Positions 50,868 to 59,380 of a stretch of DNA of 64,000 bases are shown here, piece by piece (position 1 is the stretch's first letter; each line of letters starts with the position of its first letter). Source of the stretch: Streptosporangium carneum (lineage in GTDB: Bacteria > Actinomycetota > Actinomycetes > Streptosporangiales > Streptosporangiaceae). Made by a program: the position numbers and the translations under genes. Location: assembly GCF_027922005.1 (NCBI RefSeq), contig NZ_BSEV01000028.1:46531-110530 (forward strand), given 5' to 3'. The notes under the pieces were generated by a model that made no database searches, was not told the DNA's origin, and worked only from the letters and a program-made list of their open reading frames with translations.

Positions 50868-51641
50868 ATGGTGAGCGTGACCAGTTCACTGTTGACGCCG
50901 TGCGGGCGCACGCGTCCTCGCACCCGGGCGGGAGCCGTTCCGGTCCTGGGGGAGACCGCGCCCACCCGCATTCTCGACTGGGGGCATCCGCGCGTGAGCG
51001 CACTGGTCGGACGGGTGACCTCCCGGAACCCCGAGGGGCCGCTCGACCTGCTGAGGATCGCCCACGGAGTCATCGCGCGGACGGTTCGGCCCGTGTACTC
51101 GGTCAAGGACCTGAGGCCGGTGTCGGAGACCCTGCGGCGGGGGCGCGGGTCGTGCAGCCAGCGCCTGGCGGTCCTGGAGGCGGTCGCCAGGGCGTCCGGG
51201 GTGCCCACCCGGGTGCGTGGCCTGCTGGTCGACGGCGCCATGTGGTACCCACGCTTCCCTCGTCTCCGTCTCCTCGTGCCGGACCGGGTCGTGCTCGCCT
51301 GGCCGGAGTTCCGGCTGGCGGACGGCTGGCTCCAGGCGTCGGAGCTGTTCGGCGGCCTGGACGACCTGAGCCGCGCGCCGGGCGGCGGATTCGCCAACGA
51401 CGGCGGGGAGACTCTGTTCGAGGCGCTGTCACGGACCGCCGTCGACTGGGACGGGGTCACCAGCCCGCCGGGGGCGTGCTCGGTGTGCGACCTGTCGGCG
51501 AGGGTCCTGACCGACCTGGGGCGTCACCGCTCCAGGGACGCGCTCTTCGCCGAACACGGCCAGACGCTGTGCTGGGCCGCGAGGACCCTGGCAGAACCCC
51601 TCCTCGGCCGCTGGAGCGCGGGCGCCGACCTCCCCCGGTGA
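50868..51641 (+). CDS. Transglutaminase-like protein, possibly lacking the catalytic His
   Basis: 257 residues. RRGRGSCSQRLAVLEAVARA then SGVPTRVRGLLVDG is the transglutaminase-core helix with the putative nucleophile Cys. The next conserved segment, where H-x-W is expected, reads VVLAWPEFRLADGWLQ: the Trp and DGWL are kept but the His is not. It may be a non-catalytic variant. It starts 54 bp after the release factor gene, probably in the same transcript. Confidence 0.65.
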   Translation: MVSVTSSLLTPCGRTRPRTRAGAVPVLGETAPTRILDWGHPRVSALVGRVTSRNPEGPLDLLRIAHGVIARTVRPVYSVKDLRPVSETLRRGRGSCSQRLAVLEAVARASGVPTRVRGLLVDGAMWYPRFPRLRLLVPDRVVLAWPEFRLADGWLQASELFGGLDDLSRAPGGGFANDGGETLFEALSRTAVDWDGVTSPPGACSVCDLSARVLTDLGRHRSRDALFAEHGQTLCWAARTLAEPLLGRWSAGADLPR

Positions 51642-51856
51642 CGGGCGGGCCGTGCCGCGCGACGGCCCCGAGGCGAGGGACGCCGTCGGCGGACAGCGAG
51701 CCGCGATGAGATCACGATCAGGCACCGTGAGACACTCCAGATAGGGCTTGGACTGAGTTTCCGCAGCTCAGGGCAGACTCCGGTGTTGTGATCGAGAACG
51801 GGGCGATCTCGGGAGGCGGCCCAGTTACACCCATGTGTTTCGGGGAAAGGACTGTC

Positions 51857-53266
51857 ATGGTCGGTACCACCCCTTCGGGCACCTCCAAAGAGAACCTGGG
51901 GCACGTCGTCTTCATCACCGCCGCGGCCGCGATCGGCGGGTTCCTCTTCGGCTACGACAGCGCCGTCATCAACGGCGCGGTCACCGGCATCCAGAAACAT
52001 TTCCACGTCGGCCCGGTCCAGATCGGGTTCGTCGTCGCGATCGCGCTGCTCGGCTCGGCGATCGGCGCGTGGATAGCGGGTGGCATCGCCGACCACTGGG
52101 GGCGCACCAGGACCATGCAGGTGGCCGCGCTGCTGTTCGCGGTCAGCTCCATCGGCCAGGCGCTGCCGTTCGCGATCTGGGACCTGGCCTTCTGGCGGGT
52201 GTTGGCCGGCGTCGGCATCGGCATGGCCTCGGTGATCGGCCCCGCGTACATCGCGGAGGTGGCGCCGCCCGCCTACCGGGGACGTCTCGGGTCCTTCCAG
52301 CAGCTCGCGATCGTGCTGGGCATCGCGGTCTCCCAGCTGGTCAACTTCGCGATCGCGCAGGTGGCCGGGGGTGACGTCAACAACAAGCTGCTCAGCCTGG
52401 AGGCGTGGCAGTGGATGCTCGGCGCCTGCCTCGTGCCGGCCCTGCTCTACCTGCTCTTCTCGACGATCATCCCCGAGTCGCCGAGGTTCCTCGTCGCGGT
52501 CGGCAAGACGGAGATGGCGCGCAGGGTGCTCAGAGAGGTCGAGGGCGACAAGGTCGACCTGGACGAGCGGATGACGGAGATCCAGAACTCGCTGCGTCTC
52601 GAGCACCGGCCCAGACTGCGCGACCTGCGCGGCCCCTCACTCGGGCTGCTGCCGATCGTCTGGATCGGCATCCTGCTGTCGGTGTTTCAACAGTTCGTCG
52701 GGATCAACGTCATTTTCTACTACTCGGCGTCGCTGTGGCAGTCGGTCGGCATCAACCAGAGCGACTCGCTGCTGATCAGCTTCTCCACCTCGATCATCAA
52801 CATCGTCGGCACGTTCATCGCCATCGCGCTGGTCGACCGGATCGGCCGCAAGCCGCTGCTGCTGATCGGCTCCGCGGGCATGGCGATCTCACTGGCGGTG
52901 GCCGCCTGGGCGTTCAGCGCGGGCATTCCCACCGGCGAGGGCGTCAGGCTGCCGTCGATGCAGGGCACCGTCGCCCTGATCGCCGCGCACGTCTTCGTGC
53001 TGTTCTTCGCGCTGTCGTGGGGCGTCGTGGTCTGGGTGCTGCTCGGCGAGATGTTCCCCAACCGGATCAGGGCCGCCGCGCTGTCCGTGGCCGCCTCCGC
53101 CCAGTGGGTGGCCAACTGGCTGATCACGGTCTCGTTCCCGTCCCTGTCCGCCTGGAGCTTGGCGGGCGCCTACGTCGGATACGCCTTCTTCGCGGTGCTG
53201 TCCTTCGTCTTCGTGTGGTTCAAGGTGCGAGAGACCAAGGGGCGCAAACTGGAGGAGATGGGCTAG
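51857..53266 (+). CDS. Sugar-porter family MFS transporter
   Basis: 469 residues, twelve helices. GGFLFGYDSAVINGAVTGI, the loop GGIADHWGRTRTMQ, PESPRFLVAVGK after helix 6, FQQFVGINVIFYYSASLW (helix 7) and VDRIGRKPLLLIGSAGM are sugar-porter signatures. It probably imports a monosaccharide or polyol by proton symport. ATG 51857 follows GGGGAAAGGA. The upstream 215 bp hold no gene. Confidence 0.93.
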   Translation: MVGTTPSGTSKENLGHVVFITAAAAIGGFLFGYDSAVINGAVTGIQKHFHVGPVQIGFVVAIALLGSAIGAWIAGGIADHWGRTRTMQVAALLFAVSSIGQALPFAIWDLAFWRVLAGVGIGMASVIGPAYIAEVAPPAYRGRLGSFQQLAIVLGIAVSQLVNFAIAQVAGGDVNNKLLSLEAWQWMLGACLVPALLYLLFSTIIPESPRFLVAVGKTEMARRVLREVEGDKVDLDERMTEIQNSLRLEHRPRLRDLRGPSLGLLPIVWIGILLSVFQQFVGINVIFYYSASLWQSVGINQSDSLLISFSTSIINIVGTFIAIALVDRIGRKPLLLIGSAGMAISLAVAAWAFSAGIPTGEGVRLPSMQGTVALIAAHVFVLFFALSWGVVVWVLLGEMFPNRIRAAALSVAASAQWVANWLITVSFPSLSAWSLAGAYVGYAFFAVLSFVFVWFKVRETKGRKLEEMG

Positions 53267-53275
53267 GTTCCCTCC

Positions 53276-53887
53276 ATGCCCCCGGCGAACCCAGAGCCCC
53301 CGAGAGACCGTCGTCCGGCAGCGCGGGAGAGGACCGCGGCGCGGACCGTGCCGCCGACGAGGGCCGAGCTCGAGGCCGCGGCCGGCCTGACTCTCGACGA
53401 CGTGCTCGGACCGTCGCTGGACGTGCTGTTCTGCGGCATCAACCCGGGTCTGTACTCGGCCGCCACCGGACACCACTTCGCCAGGCCGGGCAACCGCTTC
53501 TGGCCCGCGCTGTACCGTTCGGGCTTCACCCCCCGGCTGCTCGCCCCCGCGGAGCAGTGGGAGTTGCCCTCCTACGGGCTGGGCATCACCAACGTGGTCG
53601 CGCGCGCCACCGCCCAGGCGGCCGAGCTGTCCCCCGAGGAGTTCCGCGAGGGCGGCGTACGGCTGGCGGAGCTGGTCGAGAAGGTCAGGCCAAAGGTGCT
53701 CGCGGTGGCCGGGGTGACCGCCTACCGGACGGCGTTCGGCAGGCCGAAGGCGGCCGTCGGACCGCAGGAGACGGGGATCGGGGACACCGCCGTCTGGGTG
53801 CTGCCCAACCCCAGCGGGCTGAACGCCCACTGGACGCTGGACCGCATGGCGGCGGAGATGCGACGTCTACGGGAGTCGCTCACCTGA
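53276..53887 (+). CDS. mug: G/U mismatch-specific uracil-DNA glycosylase
   Basis: 203 residues. A disordered ~35-residue leader precedes the fold. Active-site loop FCGINPGLYSAATGHHFARP and the late motif LPNPSGLNAHW are characteristic of MUG-type glycosylases, which remove U or ethenocytosine opposite G. It starts 9 bp after the sugar porter stop. ATG 53276 was taken. Confidence 0.92.
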   Translation: MPPANPEPPRDRRPAARERTAARTVPPTRAELEAAAGLTLDDVLGPSLDVLFCGINPGLYSAATGHHFARPGNRFWPALYRSGFTPRLLAPAEQWELPSYGLGITNVVARATAQAAELSPEEFREGGVRLAELVEKVRPKVLAVAGVTAYRTAFGRPKAAVGPQETGIGDTAVWVLPNPSGLNAHWTLDRMAAEMRRLRESLT

Positions 53888-54011
53888 TCGGCTCCCGCGC
53901 GGCGGCCGCGTGATCTCCCCGCGTCCGGCGGCGTCACGCGGTCGCCGTGTCCCGCTCCTTGAGGCGCCTCGCCGAGGACCCGCAGGCCGTTCGGAAGGCT
54001 CCCGGGGCGCT

Positions 54012-54713
54012 CTAGAAAGCGCCCGGGTGGTTGATCCGCCGGCCGTGGGCGTGGGCGTGCATGGCGTACATCCGGTGGTGCCTGCGCCTGCGGTGGAACA
54101 TGCCCGCCACGGCGAGCACCAGCAGGGGCAGAAGCAGGAACTTGAACGTCCAGAACCCGGCGATCGCCACCACGGCGATCAGCGCGACCACCAGCGGGAA
54201 GCCCGAGGGGCCGCCCCTGTGGCCCATCCGGCGGCTCATCCGCCGCTGGTGCCGCGCCATGGCCCGCTGCGTCGCCTCGGCGTGCTTGCGGGCCACGAGC
54301 TGCTGCACCGCGGGGTTGTCCCACTTGCCCCACGGAGCGGAGTGGTGCCATGCCGCCGGGTCGTGCCAGGAGGCGGGATGGGGCGCCCACTGCCCGTGCC
54401 GCCTGCGGCGCCTGCGCTCCTCGAGCTCTTCCCTGTGCCGGTGGTGGCGGCTCCAGGCATGGTCCCACTGCTCCCCGTACTCCTCCCCGCCGCCGGGGAG
54501 GCCGCCGTGGCCGTTGAGCCCGGTGCCGTACGGGTCGGGGAGATCGGCGCCCACCGCGGCCAGGTCGCGGCCGGTGCGCGCGGACAGGACCAGTTCGAGA
54601 CGCTCGTCGAGCTCTTCGTGGGTCAGCCTGCCCTGCGCGTAGTGCTCGCGCAGGGCGTCCATGGCGGCGTCACGCTCGGCGTCTCCGATGCGGAGATCGT
54701 CGGGAAACGTCAT
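54012..54713 (-). CDS. DUF1707 protein with membrane segment
   Basis: 233 residues. DLRIGDAERDAAMDALREHY, AQGRLTHEELDERLELVLSA is the DUF1707 domain. A His/Arg-rich centre follows, then one or two helices (FPLVVALIAVVAIAGFWTFK, LLLPLLVLAVAGMF), then a His-rich tail. The gene begins 7 bp after the PadR stop on the same strand, so they form an operon. DUF1707 function is not established. Confidence 0.87.
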   Translation of the reverse strand: MTFPDDLRIGDAERDAAMDALREHYAQGRLTHEELDERLELVLSARTGRDLAAVGADLPDPYGTGLNGHGGLPGGGEEYGEQWDHAWSRHHRHREELEERRRRRRHGQWAPHPASWHDPAAWHHSAPWGKWDNPAVQQLVARKHAEATQRAMARHQRRMSRRMGHRGGPSGFPLVVALIAVVAIAGFWTFKFLLLPLLVLAVAGMFHRRRRHHRMYAMHAHAHGRRINHPGAF

Positions 54714-54720
54714 TGTGGGA

Positions 54721-55494
54721 TCACTCCTCGTCGGGGTCGCCGTCTGCCAGGATCTGGTAGAGCTTGCGACGCGTCTCGATCATGATCTGCCTCGCCTGGC
54801 GGATCTGTGCCTCACTGCCGGTCTGCATGACCTGGAGCAAGGCGGACGCTGACTGGCGAGCCAGATCCATCAGCTCCCAGGTGCTCTCGCCGATGTCGGG
54901 AGTCATCTCCTCCCACGGGGCGCGGACCTCGTCGGGGTGCTCGGAGACGTAGGCCTGGCCCGCCTCGGTGAGCCGGAAGGACTTGCGCCCGTCGCTCTCC
55001 TCGGCCAGCACCAGCCCCTCGTCGGTGAGCTGCTGCAGCGCCGGGTAGACCGCGCCGGGGCTGGGCTTCCATCCGCCCTGACTGCGCTGGGCGATCTCCT
55101 GGATGATCTGGTAGCCGTTCCGCGGCTCCTCGGAGAGCAGGGCGAGGATCGCGGCGCGGACGTCGCCCCGCTTCGCCTTGCGCCCGCGCCCGAACGGGCC
55201 GCCCCCGCCGAACGGGCCACCTCGCCCGAACGGGCCGCCCCTGCCGAAGTCCCAGGGGAAGGGGCCGCCGGGGAACGGCCCGCCGCGGCGTCCGCCGCGC
55301 TCCCTGTGCCGGTGCTCGCGGGGACCGAAGTCGCGCGCGTCGCGGTCATGCGGCCCGTGCGGCCCCGGTGGGCCGTGGTGCCAGCCGGCGGCCATGTTCT
55401 TGAAGGCCTCTCTGGCGGCGCGCCTCATCTCGCGCCGGAGGTCGTGCGAGCCCGCGGCGGCCCAGCCGCCCCCCATCGCGTTCGCCGAAGACAT
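54721..55494 (-). CDS. PadR-family regulator with long Gly/His/Arg-rich leader
   Basis: 257 residues. The first ~105 are low-complexity with repeated GGPFGRG units. The PadR winged helix (about 107-180) reads RGDVRAAILALLSEEPRNGY, GAVYPALQQLTDEGLVLAEE, DGRKSFRLTEAGQAYV, and a C-terminal dimerisation helix (AQIRQARQIMIETRRKLYQI) follows. It is first gene of the PadR/DUF1707 operon. An inverted repeat at 55533-55559 lies 39 bp upstream and probably serves autoregulation. Confidence 0.9.
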   Translation of the reverse strand: MSSANAMGGGWAAAGSHDLRREMRRAAREAFKNMAAGWHHGPPGPHGPHDRDARDFGPREHRHRERGGRRGGPFPGGPFPWDFGRGGPFGRGGPFGGGGPFGRGRKAKRGDVRAAILALLSEEPRNGYQIIQEIAQRSQGGWKPSPGAVYPALQQLTDEGLVLAEESDGRKSFRLTEAGQAYVSEHPDEVRAPWEEMTPDIGESTWELMDLARQSASALLQVMQTGSEAQIRQARQIMIETRRKLYQILADGDPDEE

Positions 55495-55532
55495 GTGGTT
55501 ACCCCCTTCTGTCGCGACCGTCTTCTGATCGG

Positions 55533-55559
55533 TCTCGATGGCTCAAAGATATATCGAGA
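55533..55559. promoter_or_regulatory. PadR-type inverted repeat
   Basis: TCTCGAT (55533-55539) and ATCGAGA (55553-55559) form a perfect 7-bp inverted repeat around an AT-rich centre containing GATATATC. Position and AT-richness fit a PadR operator for the adjacent gene. Confidence 0.6.
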
Positions 55560-55623
55560 ACATTCTTAAGACAACCCTCGCTATCTACGCGCTTCCCCCG
55601 CTCTGGTGCGAACCGGCTATTGT

Positions 55624-55652
55624 GTAACCTTCTAAAGGCTTTAGGGGGTTAC
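55624..55652. promoter_or_regulatory. Palindrome overlapping the MFS ribosome site
   Basis: GTAACCTTCTAAAG-G-CTTTAGGGGGTTAC: 14-base arms with two wobble positions, ending directly at the ATG at 55653. It contains the AGGGGG ribosome site. Bound protein would block translation and transcription starts; as RNA it would fold over the ribosome site. Confidence 0.6.
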
Positions 55653-56954
55653 ATGGCGGACGCTCATCCAGGACGGGCGGTGCGAGCGACGCGGCGGAAC
55701 GAGACGGCGCTCATCGGGTTCACGGTGGCGACCAACCTCGCCGACGGGGTGGCCAAGATCGCGTTGCCCCTCCTCGCCGTCGAGCTGACCGACTCACCCG
55801 GCCTGGTCGCCGGGGTGGGGCTGACCCTGACCCTGCCCTGGCTGCTGGCCTCGCTCCACGCGGGCGTGCTGGTCGACCGGGGCGACCGCAGACGCCTGGC
55901 GGCCCTGGCCAACCTGGTCAGGCTCGCGGTCGCGCTGGCCCTGCTCGCCGCCGTCGCCACGGACGCCCTCTCGCTGCCGTCGCTCTACCTGGCGGGCGTC
56001 CTCATCGGCCTGGCCGAGGTGGTGGCGAACTCCGCGATCGGCGCGCTGGTCCCCGCCGCCGTGCCGAGGGAGCGACTCAGCCGGGCCAACGCCTGGATCG
56101 CGGGGGCGGAGACCGTCGCCAACGAGTTCGCCGGTCCGGCGGTCGGAGGCCTGCTGGTCGGCGTCGGCGCCGCTCTCGCCCTGGGGGCGTCGGCAGGGGC
56201 CTTCGCGCTGGGGGCGGTGCTGCTCGCCCTGCTCGTGGGCCGCTTCCGCGCGGCCCCCCGGGAATCCGGGAGTCCGCAGGAGCGGGCGCCGCGCAGGACG
56301 CGGGCGGAGATGGCCGAGGGGCTGGCCTTCCTGTGGCGGCACCGCCTGCTGCGCACCATGTCGCTGACGATCGCGGTGCTGGTGGTCTGCTGGAGCGCCT
56401 GGCTGGCGCTGCTTCCCTCCTACGCCGTCCGGGTTCTTCACCTCGACCCGGCGGGGTACGGCCTGCTGCTCGGCTCGATCGGCGTGGGCGGCCTGGCCGG
56501 CGCGGTGCTCACCGCCGCGGCCAACCGGTTGCTGGGCGTGCGGTGGGTGCTCTTCGCCGACCTCGTCGGCACGGTCCTCATGATGATCGTCCCCGCCGTG
56601 TTCCCCGACGCCTGGGCGGTCGGCGTCGCGGCGTTCGCGGGCGGCATGGGCGGCACGCTCTGGACGGTCAACAGTCGCACTCTGGCGCAACTGATCGTCC
56701 CCGACCGGTTACTGGGAAGGTACGGCGCGGCCTCGCGCCTGCTGAGCTGGGGCACCCTTCCTCTCGGCGCGGGCCTGGCGGGAGTGTTTGCCGAGGTCAC
56801 AGGGTTGAGATGGGCTTTCGCGATCTTCGCCGCGCTGGCGGTCGTGCCGGTCGTGCCCTTCCTGCTGACCGTCACCGAGAGCGAGATCGCCGCCGCGCAG
56901 CGAAAAAGTGAGGTAGATCACGTAATTCTCGGCCGAATCCGGAACAACTCCTGA
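55653..56954 (+). CDS. MFS transporter (enterobactin-exporter-like group)
   Basis: 433 residues, twelve helices. NETALIGFTVATNLADGVAK, HAGVLVDRGDRRRLAALANL (loop 2-3) and SRANAWIAGAETVANEFAGP fit MFS_3/EntS-like exporters. The second half has VNSRTLAQLIVPDRLLGRYG. The substrate is unknown; efflux is more likely than uptake from the family. ATG 55653. It is divergent from the PadR operon, so one or both palindromes upstream may control it. Confidence 0.87.
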   Translation: MADAHPGRAVRATRRNETALIGFTVATNLADGVAKIALPLLAVELTDSPGLVAGVGLTLTLPWLLASLHAGVLVDRGDRRRLAALANLVRLAVALALLAAVATDALSLPSLYLAGVLIGLAEVVANSAIGALVPAAVPRERLSRANAWIAGAETVANEFAGPAVGGLLVGVGAALALGASAGAFALGAVLLALLVGRFRAAPRESGSPQERAPRRTRAEMAEGLAFLWRHRLLRTMSLTIAVLVVCWSAWLALLPSYAVRVLHLDPAGYGLLLGSIGVGGLAGAVLTAAANRLLGVRWVLFADLVGTVLMMIVPAVFPDAWAVGVAAFAGGMGGTLWTVNSRTLAQLIVPDRLLGRYGAASRLLSWGTLPLGAGLAGVFAEVTGLRWAFAIFAALAVVPVVPFLLTVTESEIAAAQRKSEVDHVILGRIRNNS

Positions 56955-56977
56955 GACCTGCACGTTACAAAGGACGT

Positions 56978-57098
56978 AGACGGGATTCGTTCCGTGTCGG
57001 AAGGGCTGGGGGGTGCTTTCGGTACGGAACGGTCCCGTCTGTCGTTCCTGAAGTGAGAGGGCGATCCGCCGGAGATTTTCCGGCGGATCGCCCTTTTT
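56978..57098 (+). ncRNA. Candidate structured RNA ending in a perfect terminator
   Basis: A long stem pairs 56978-56995 with 57024-57040: AGACGGGA and CGTTCCGT pair perfectly with ACGGAACG and TCCCGTCT, separated only by a 2x1 internal loop. The apical loop is 28 nt and contains GGGCTGGGGGG. A 17-nt linker leads to a 15-bp perfect terminator. Either it is the 3' region of the MFS transcript, a separate small RNA, or a leader attenuating the gene at 57220. I recognise no known RNA family. Confidence 0.5.
57058..57098 (+). terminator. Strong intrinsic terminator
   Basis: Perfect 15-bp stem AGGGCGATCCGCCGG/CCGGCGGATCGCCCT, loop AGATTTT, then TTTTT. It is the most classical terminator in the window. 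Confidence 0.93.
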
Positions 57099-57219
57099 CG
57101 TCGAAGCGTGCGGTGGCGGTCACCGCGCGCATCCGGCCGTTAGTCGTCTGGCTGATCCGGGTAGAGAACCATTCGTAGAGATCTGCCCCCGAAAGATCAA
57201 ACAACGGGGGTGGATTCGA

Positions 57220-58050
57220 ATGAGCATCATGCGAGCCGGCCTGGTGGCCGCGCTCCTGGGAACAGCCGCGGTCGGCGCCGTCCAGCACTCGAAGTCGACG
57301 GGCGACCGGCCCGTGAGCTCGGTGGCCAAACGGTGGGGGACACCGGAGGGAAAGCGGGCCGCGAACCGGCAGGGCAGGCGGCCTGGCCGGGCGGGCGCTC
57401 GCGACAGGGTCCTGACGTTCGGGCGGGACGGCGCCCAGGGGACGAGGCGTTCCGGCACCTGGAGGATCACCTGGCCCGACCCGGACGCCCGGCACGACAG
57501 GGGCTGGGGGGTCAGGCGGCCCGAGAGGCCCGGTCCGAGGTCCTCCGGGAGGCGCGACGGCGGACGCCCCCGGGGCAGGGCGTTCGAGCAGCCGGACGGC
57601 CGGAGCGCCCGGCCGTCTCGAAGGTGGACGTTCCTGCCGTCCGAGGAGCGAAGCCCAGGCCGGTCCCGGAGATGGACGTTCGGGCGGTCCGACGACCGAG
57701 GCGCCGCACGGCCTCGTGGCCGGGGGTACGGACGCCCTGACGACCGGGGCTCCCCGCGGTCCCGAGGGCGGGAGTACGGACGGTACGACGACCGGGGGAC
57801 CGGACGGTCTCGTGGCCGGGAGTACGGCCGGTACGACGACCGGGGATACGGCCGGTACGACGACCGGGGATACGGCCGGTACGACGACCGGGAGGCCGGG
57901 CGGCCTCGCGGCCGGGGGTACGGACGGTACGGGAACAGGGATTCCCGGGAGCCTCGGAGATGGACGTTCGGGCCGTCCGGCGACTGGGACGCCGGACGAC
58001 CTCCGCGGGCGCGGGACGACGTCCGGTCCCGCCCGCGGTGGAGGGAGTAG
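57220..58050 (+). CDS. Arg/Gly/Tyr-repeat protein with N-terminal signal-like helix
   Basis: 276 residues. MSIMRAGLVAALLGTAAVGA looks like a signal peptide or anchor. The rest is low-complexity and basic, with RRWTFG-type units (RRWTFLPS, RRWTFGRS, RRWTFGPS) and a tandem block of RGYGRYDD and REYGRYDD units (about residues 170-230). ATG 57220 follows GGGGGTGG. It is likely disordered; binding to nucleic acid, cell-wall polymers or lipids is possible. The opposite strand is also open, an effect of repeat composition. Confidence 0.6.
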   Translation: MSIMRAGLVAALLGTAAVGAVQHSKSTGDRPVSSVAKRWGTPEGKRAANRQGRRPGRAGARDRVLTFGRDGAQGTRRSGTWRITWPDPDARHDRGWGVRRPERPGPRSSGRRDGGRPRGRAFEQPDGRSARPSRRWTFLPSEERSPGRSRRWTFGRSDDRGAARPRGRGYGRPDDRGSPRSRGREYGRYDDRGTGRSRGREYGRYDDRGYGRYDDRGYGRYDDREAGRPRGRGYGRYGNRDSREPRRWTFGPSGDWDAGRPPRARDDVRSRPRWRE

Positions 58051-58629
58051 GGGGCGGCGGTCCCGGGTGAGGCCCCCGGATCCCGGGAGGCGTCAACGCC
58101 CCACGGCCGTCCTGGAACGACTCGGGAGCGTCCCCCGGTGTTCCCGAGACGGCTCCGGACCCGCCGATCCGTCACGGACTCACACATCCCGGCGCGCGGC
58201 GCATCCCATGCCCGGTCGCCCGCGTGACCCACGTCTGCCCATCACCCGCATGGCCCACGCCTGTCCGCGGCGTGCCCGCCCGAGGCGGTGCCCAGTGTTG
58301 TGCCCGGGAACGTTCACCGGGTCGCGCGCCGTTCGAAGGCACCGGACATGTCCGTGTCGGCACTCGCCGTACCGGTGCCTGGAAACACCGCGAACGCGGT
58401 GGAGGGATACCCGGGCACAGCACTGGAGGAGGTGCTCCGAGGCGATGCCCCGGCGTGGTGTTCCGACGCGGTGTGCCGAAATCTCTCCGCTCCGCCCCGG
58501 GGGTTGCGTACGTTTCACCTCGACGTTCCTTACGGCCGACACGCCGATGATGGAGAATGACACGATCATCCGCTTGGGGTGGGCTTTGCCGTACAGTCGA
58601 CCAACGATCTTGATGGGAGTGTTTGGCCG
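58051..58629. other. Gap between the repeat protein and the hydrolase gene
   Basis: About 580 bp. A plus frame 58288-58560 is open (90 codons; later Met at 58348) but its third positions are mixed and there is no good ribosome site, so I do not call it. The promoter of the hydrolase gene should lie near the end. Confidence 0.35.
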
Positions 58630-59358
58630 ATGATGGGGCATACGCACGCGCTGACGGGAGCGGTGGCCTGGCTGGGGGTGGCGCCGTCGCTGGCCGCCCT
58701 GCCGCTGCTCACGGAGTCCTCGAGGTTCATAGAGACCGGTGTCATGGTGCACGCCCTGACCCCGGCCGAGTTCGTCGCCGGAACGCTGATCTGCGCCGGT
58801 GCGGCGATGCTGCCGGACCTGGACCATCCGAGCGCGACGATCGCCCAGACCTTCGGCCCGATCACCTGGGGGCTGAGCAAGGCCGTCGCGTGGCTGAGCG
58901 GAGGCCACCGCCACGCCACCCACTCGCTGCTGTTCGCGGTGGCCGCCGGGTTCGGGGCCCACTACCTGGCCAACACCTATCCCATCGGCAGGGACATCCT
59001 GGTCGTGCTGCTCATCGGCCTGGCGCTGCGGGCCATCGGCATCGGCGTGCCGGGCAAGAAGTTCGCCTCGGCGATGGTCAACATCGGCCTGACGTTCGGG
59101 CTGTTCGTCGTCTTCCGCAGTGACAACGTGGGCTATGCCTGGCTGGGGGTGGCCGTCGCGGTCGGCTGCCTGGTGCACGTGGTGGGAGACTGCTGCACGG
59201 AACAGGGCTGCCCGGTGCTCTGGCCGATGAGGCAGCGCTGGCTGCTGCCGTGGAAGATCGGCATCAAGACGGGGCGCGCGTTCGAGCAGAAGTTCCTCGC
59301 CCCGGCGCTCTCCGTCGTCGTCCTCGGCCTGCTGTACTTCCGGCTCGTCCAAGCCTGA
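58630..59358 (+). CDS. Membrane-bound metal-dependent hydrolase (YdjM/DUF457 type)
   Basis: 242 residues. MMGHTHALTGAVAWLGVAPS gives the N-terminal His pair, AAMLPDLDHPSAT the Asp-x-Asp-His, and SGGHRHATHSLLFAVAAG the H-R-x-x-T-H-S motif; these are the metal ligands of this integral-membrane family. About six helices. The substrate is unknown; relatives are DNA-damage inducible or act on lipids. ATG 58630 was chosen (GGGAG eleven bases upstream); the frame runs upstream to 58579. Confidence 0.85.
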   Translation: MMGHTHALTGAVAWLGVAPSLAALPLLTESSRFIETGVMVHALTPAEFVAGTLICAGAAMLPDLDHPSATIAQTFGPITWGLSKAVAWLSGGHRHATHSLLFAVAAGFGAHYLANTYPIGRDILVVLLIGLALRAIGIGVPGKKFASAMVNIGLTFGLFVVFRSDNVGYAWLGVAVAVGCLVHVVGDCCTEQGCPVLWPMRQRWLLPWKIGIKTGRAFEQKFLAPALSVVVLGLLYFRLVQA

Positions 59359-59380
59359 GCGTACCAACAAGTAACTTGAT

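Noticed and set aside
57120..58232. 370-codon minus-strand frame opposite the RG-repeat gene (RPYPRSSYRPY repeats)
   Set aside because: The plus frame has a ribosome site, a signal-like N-terminus and correct third-position bias; the minus frame runs through the terminator and has no ribosome site.
58288..58560. 90-codon plus frame before the membrane hydrolase
   Set aside because: No ribosome site, mixed third positions and no recognisable domain; kept only as a note in the gap entry.
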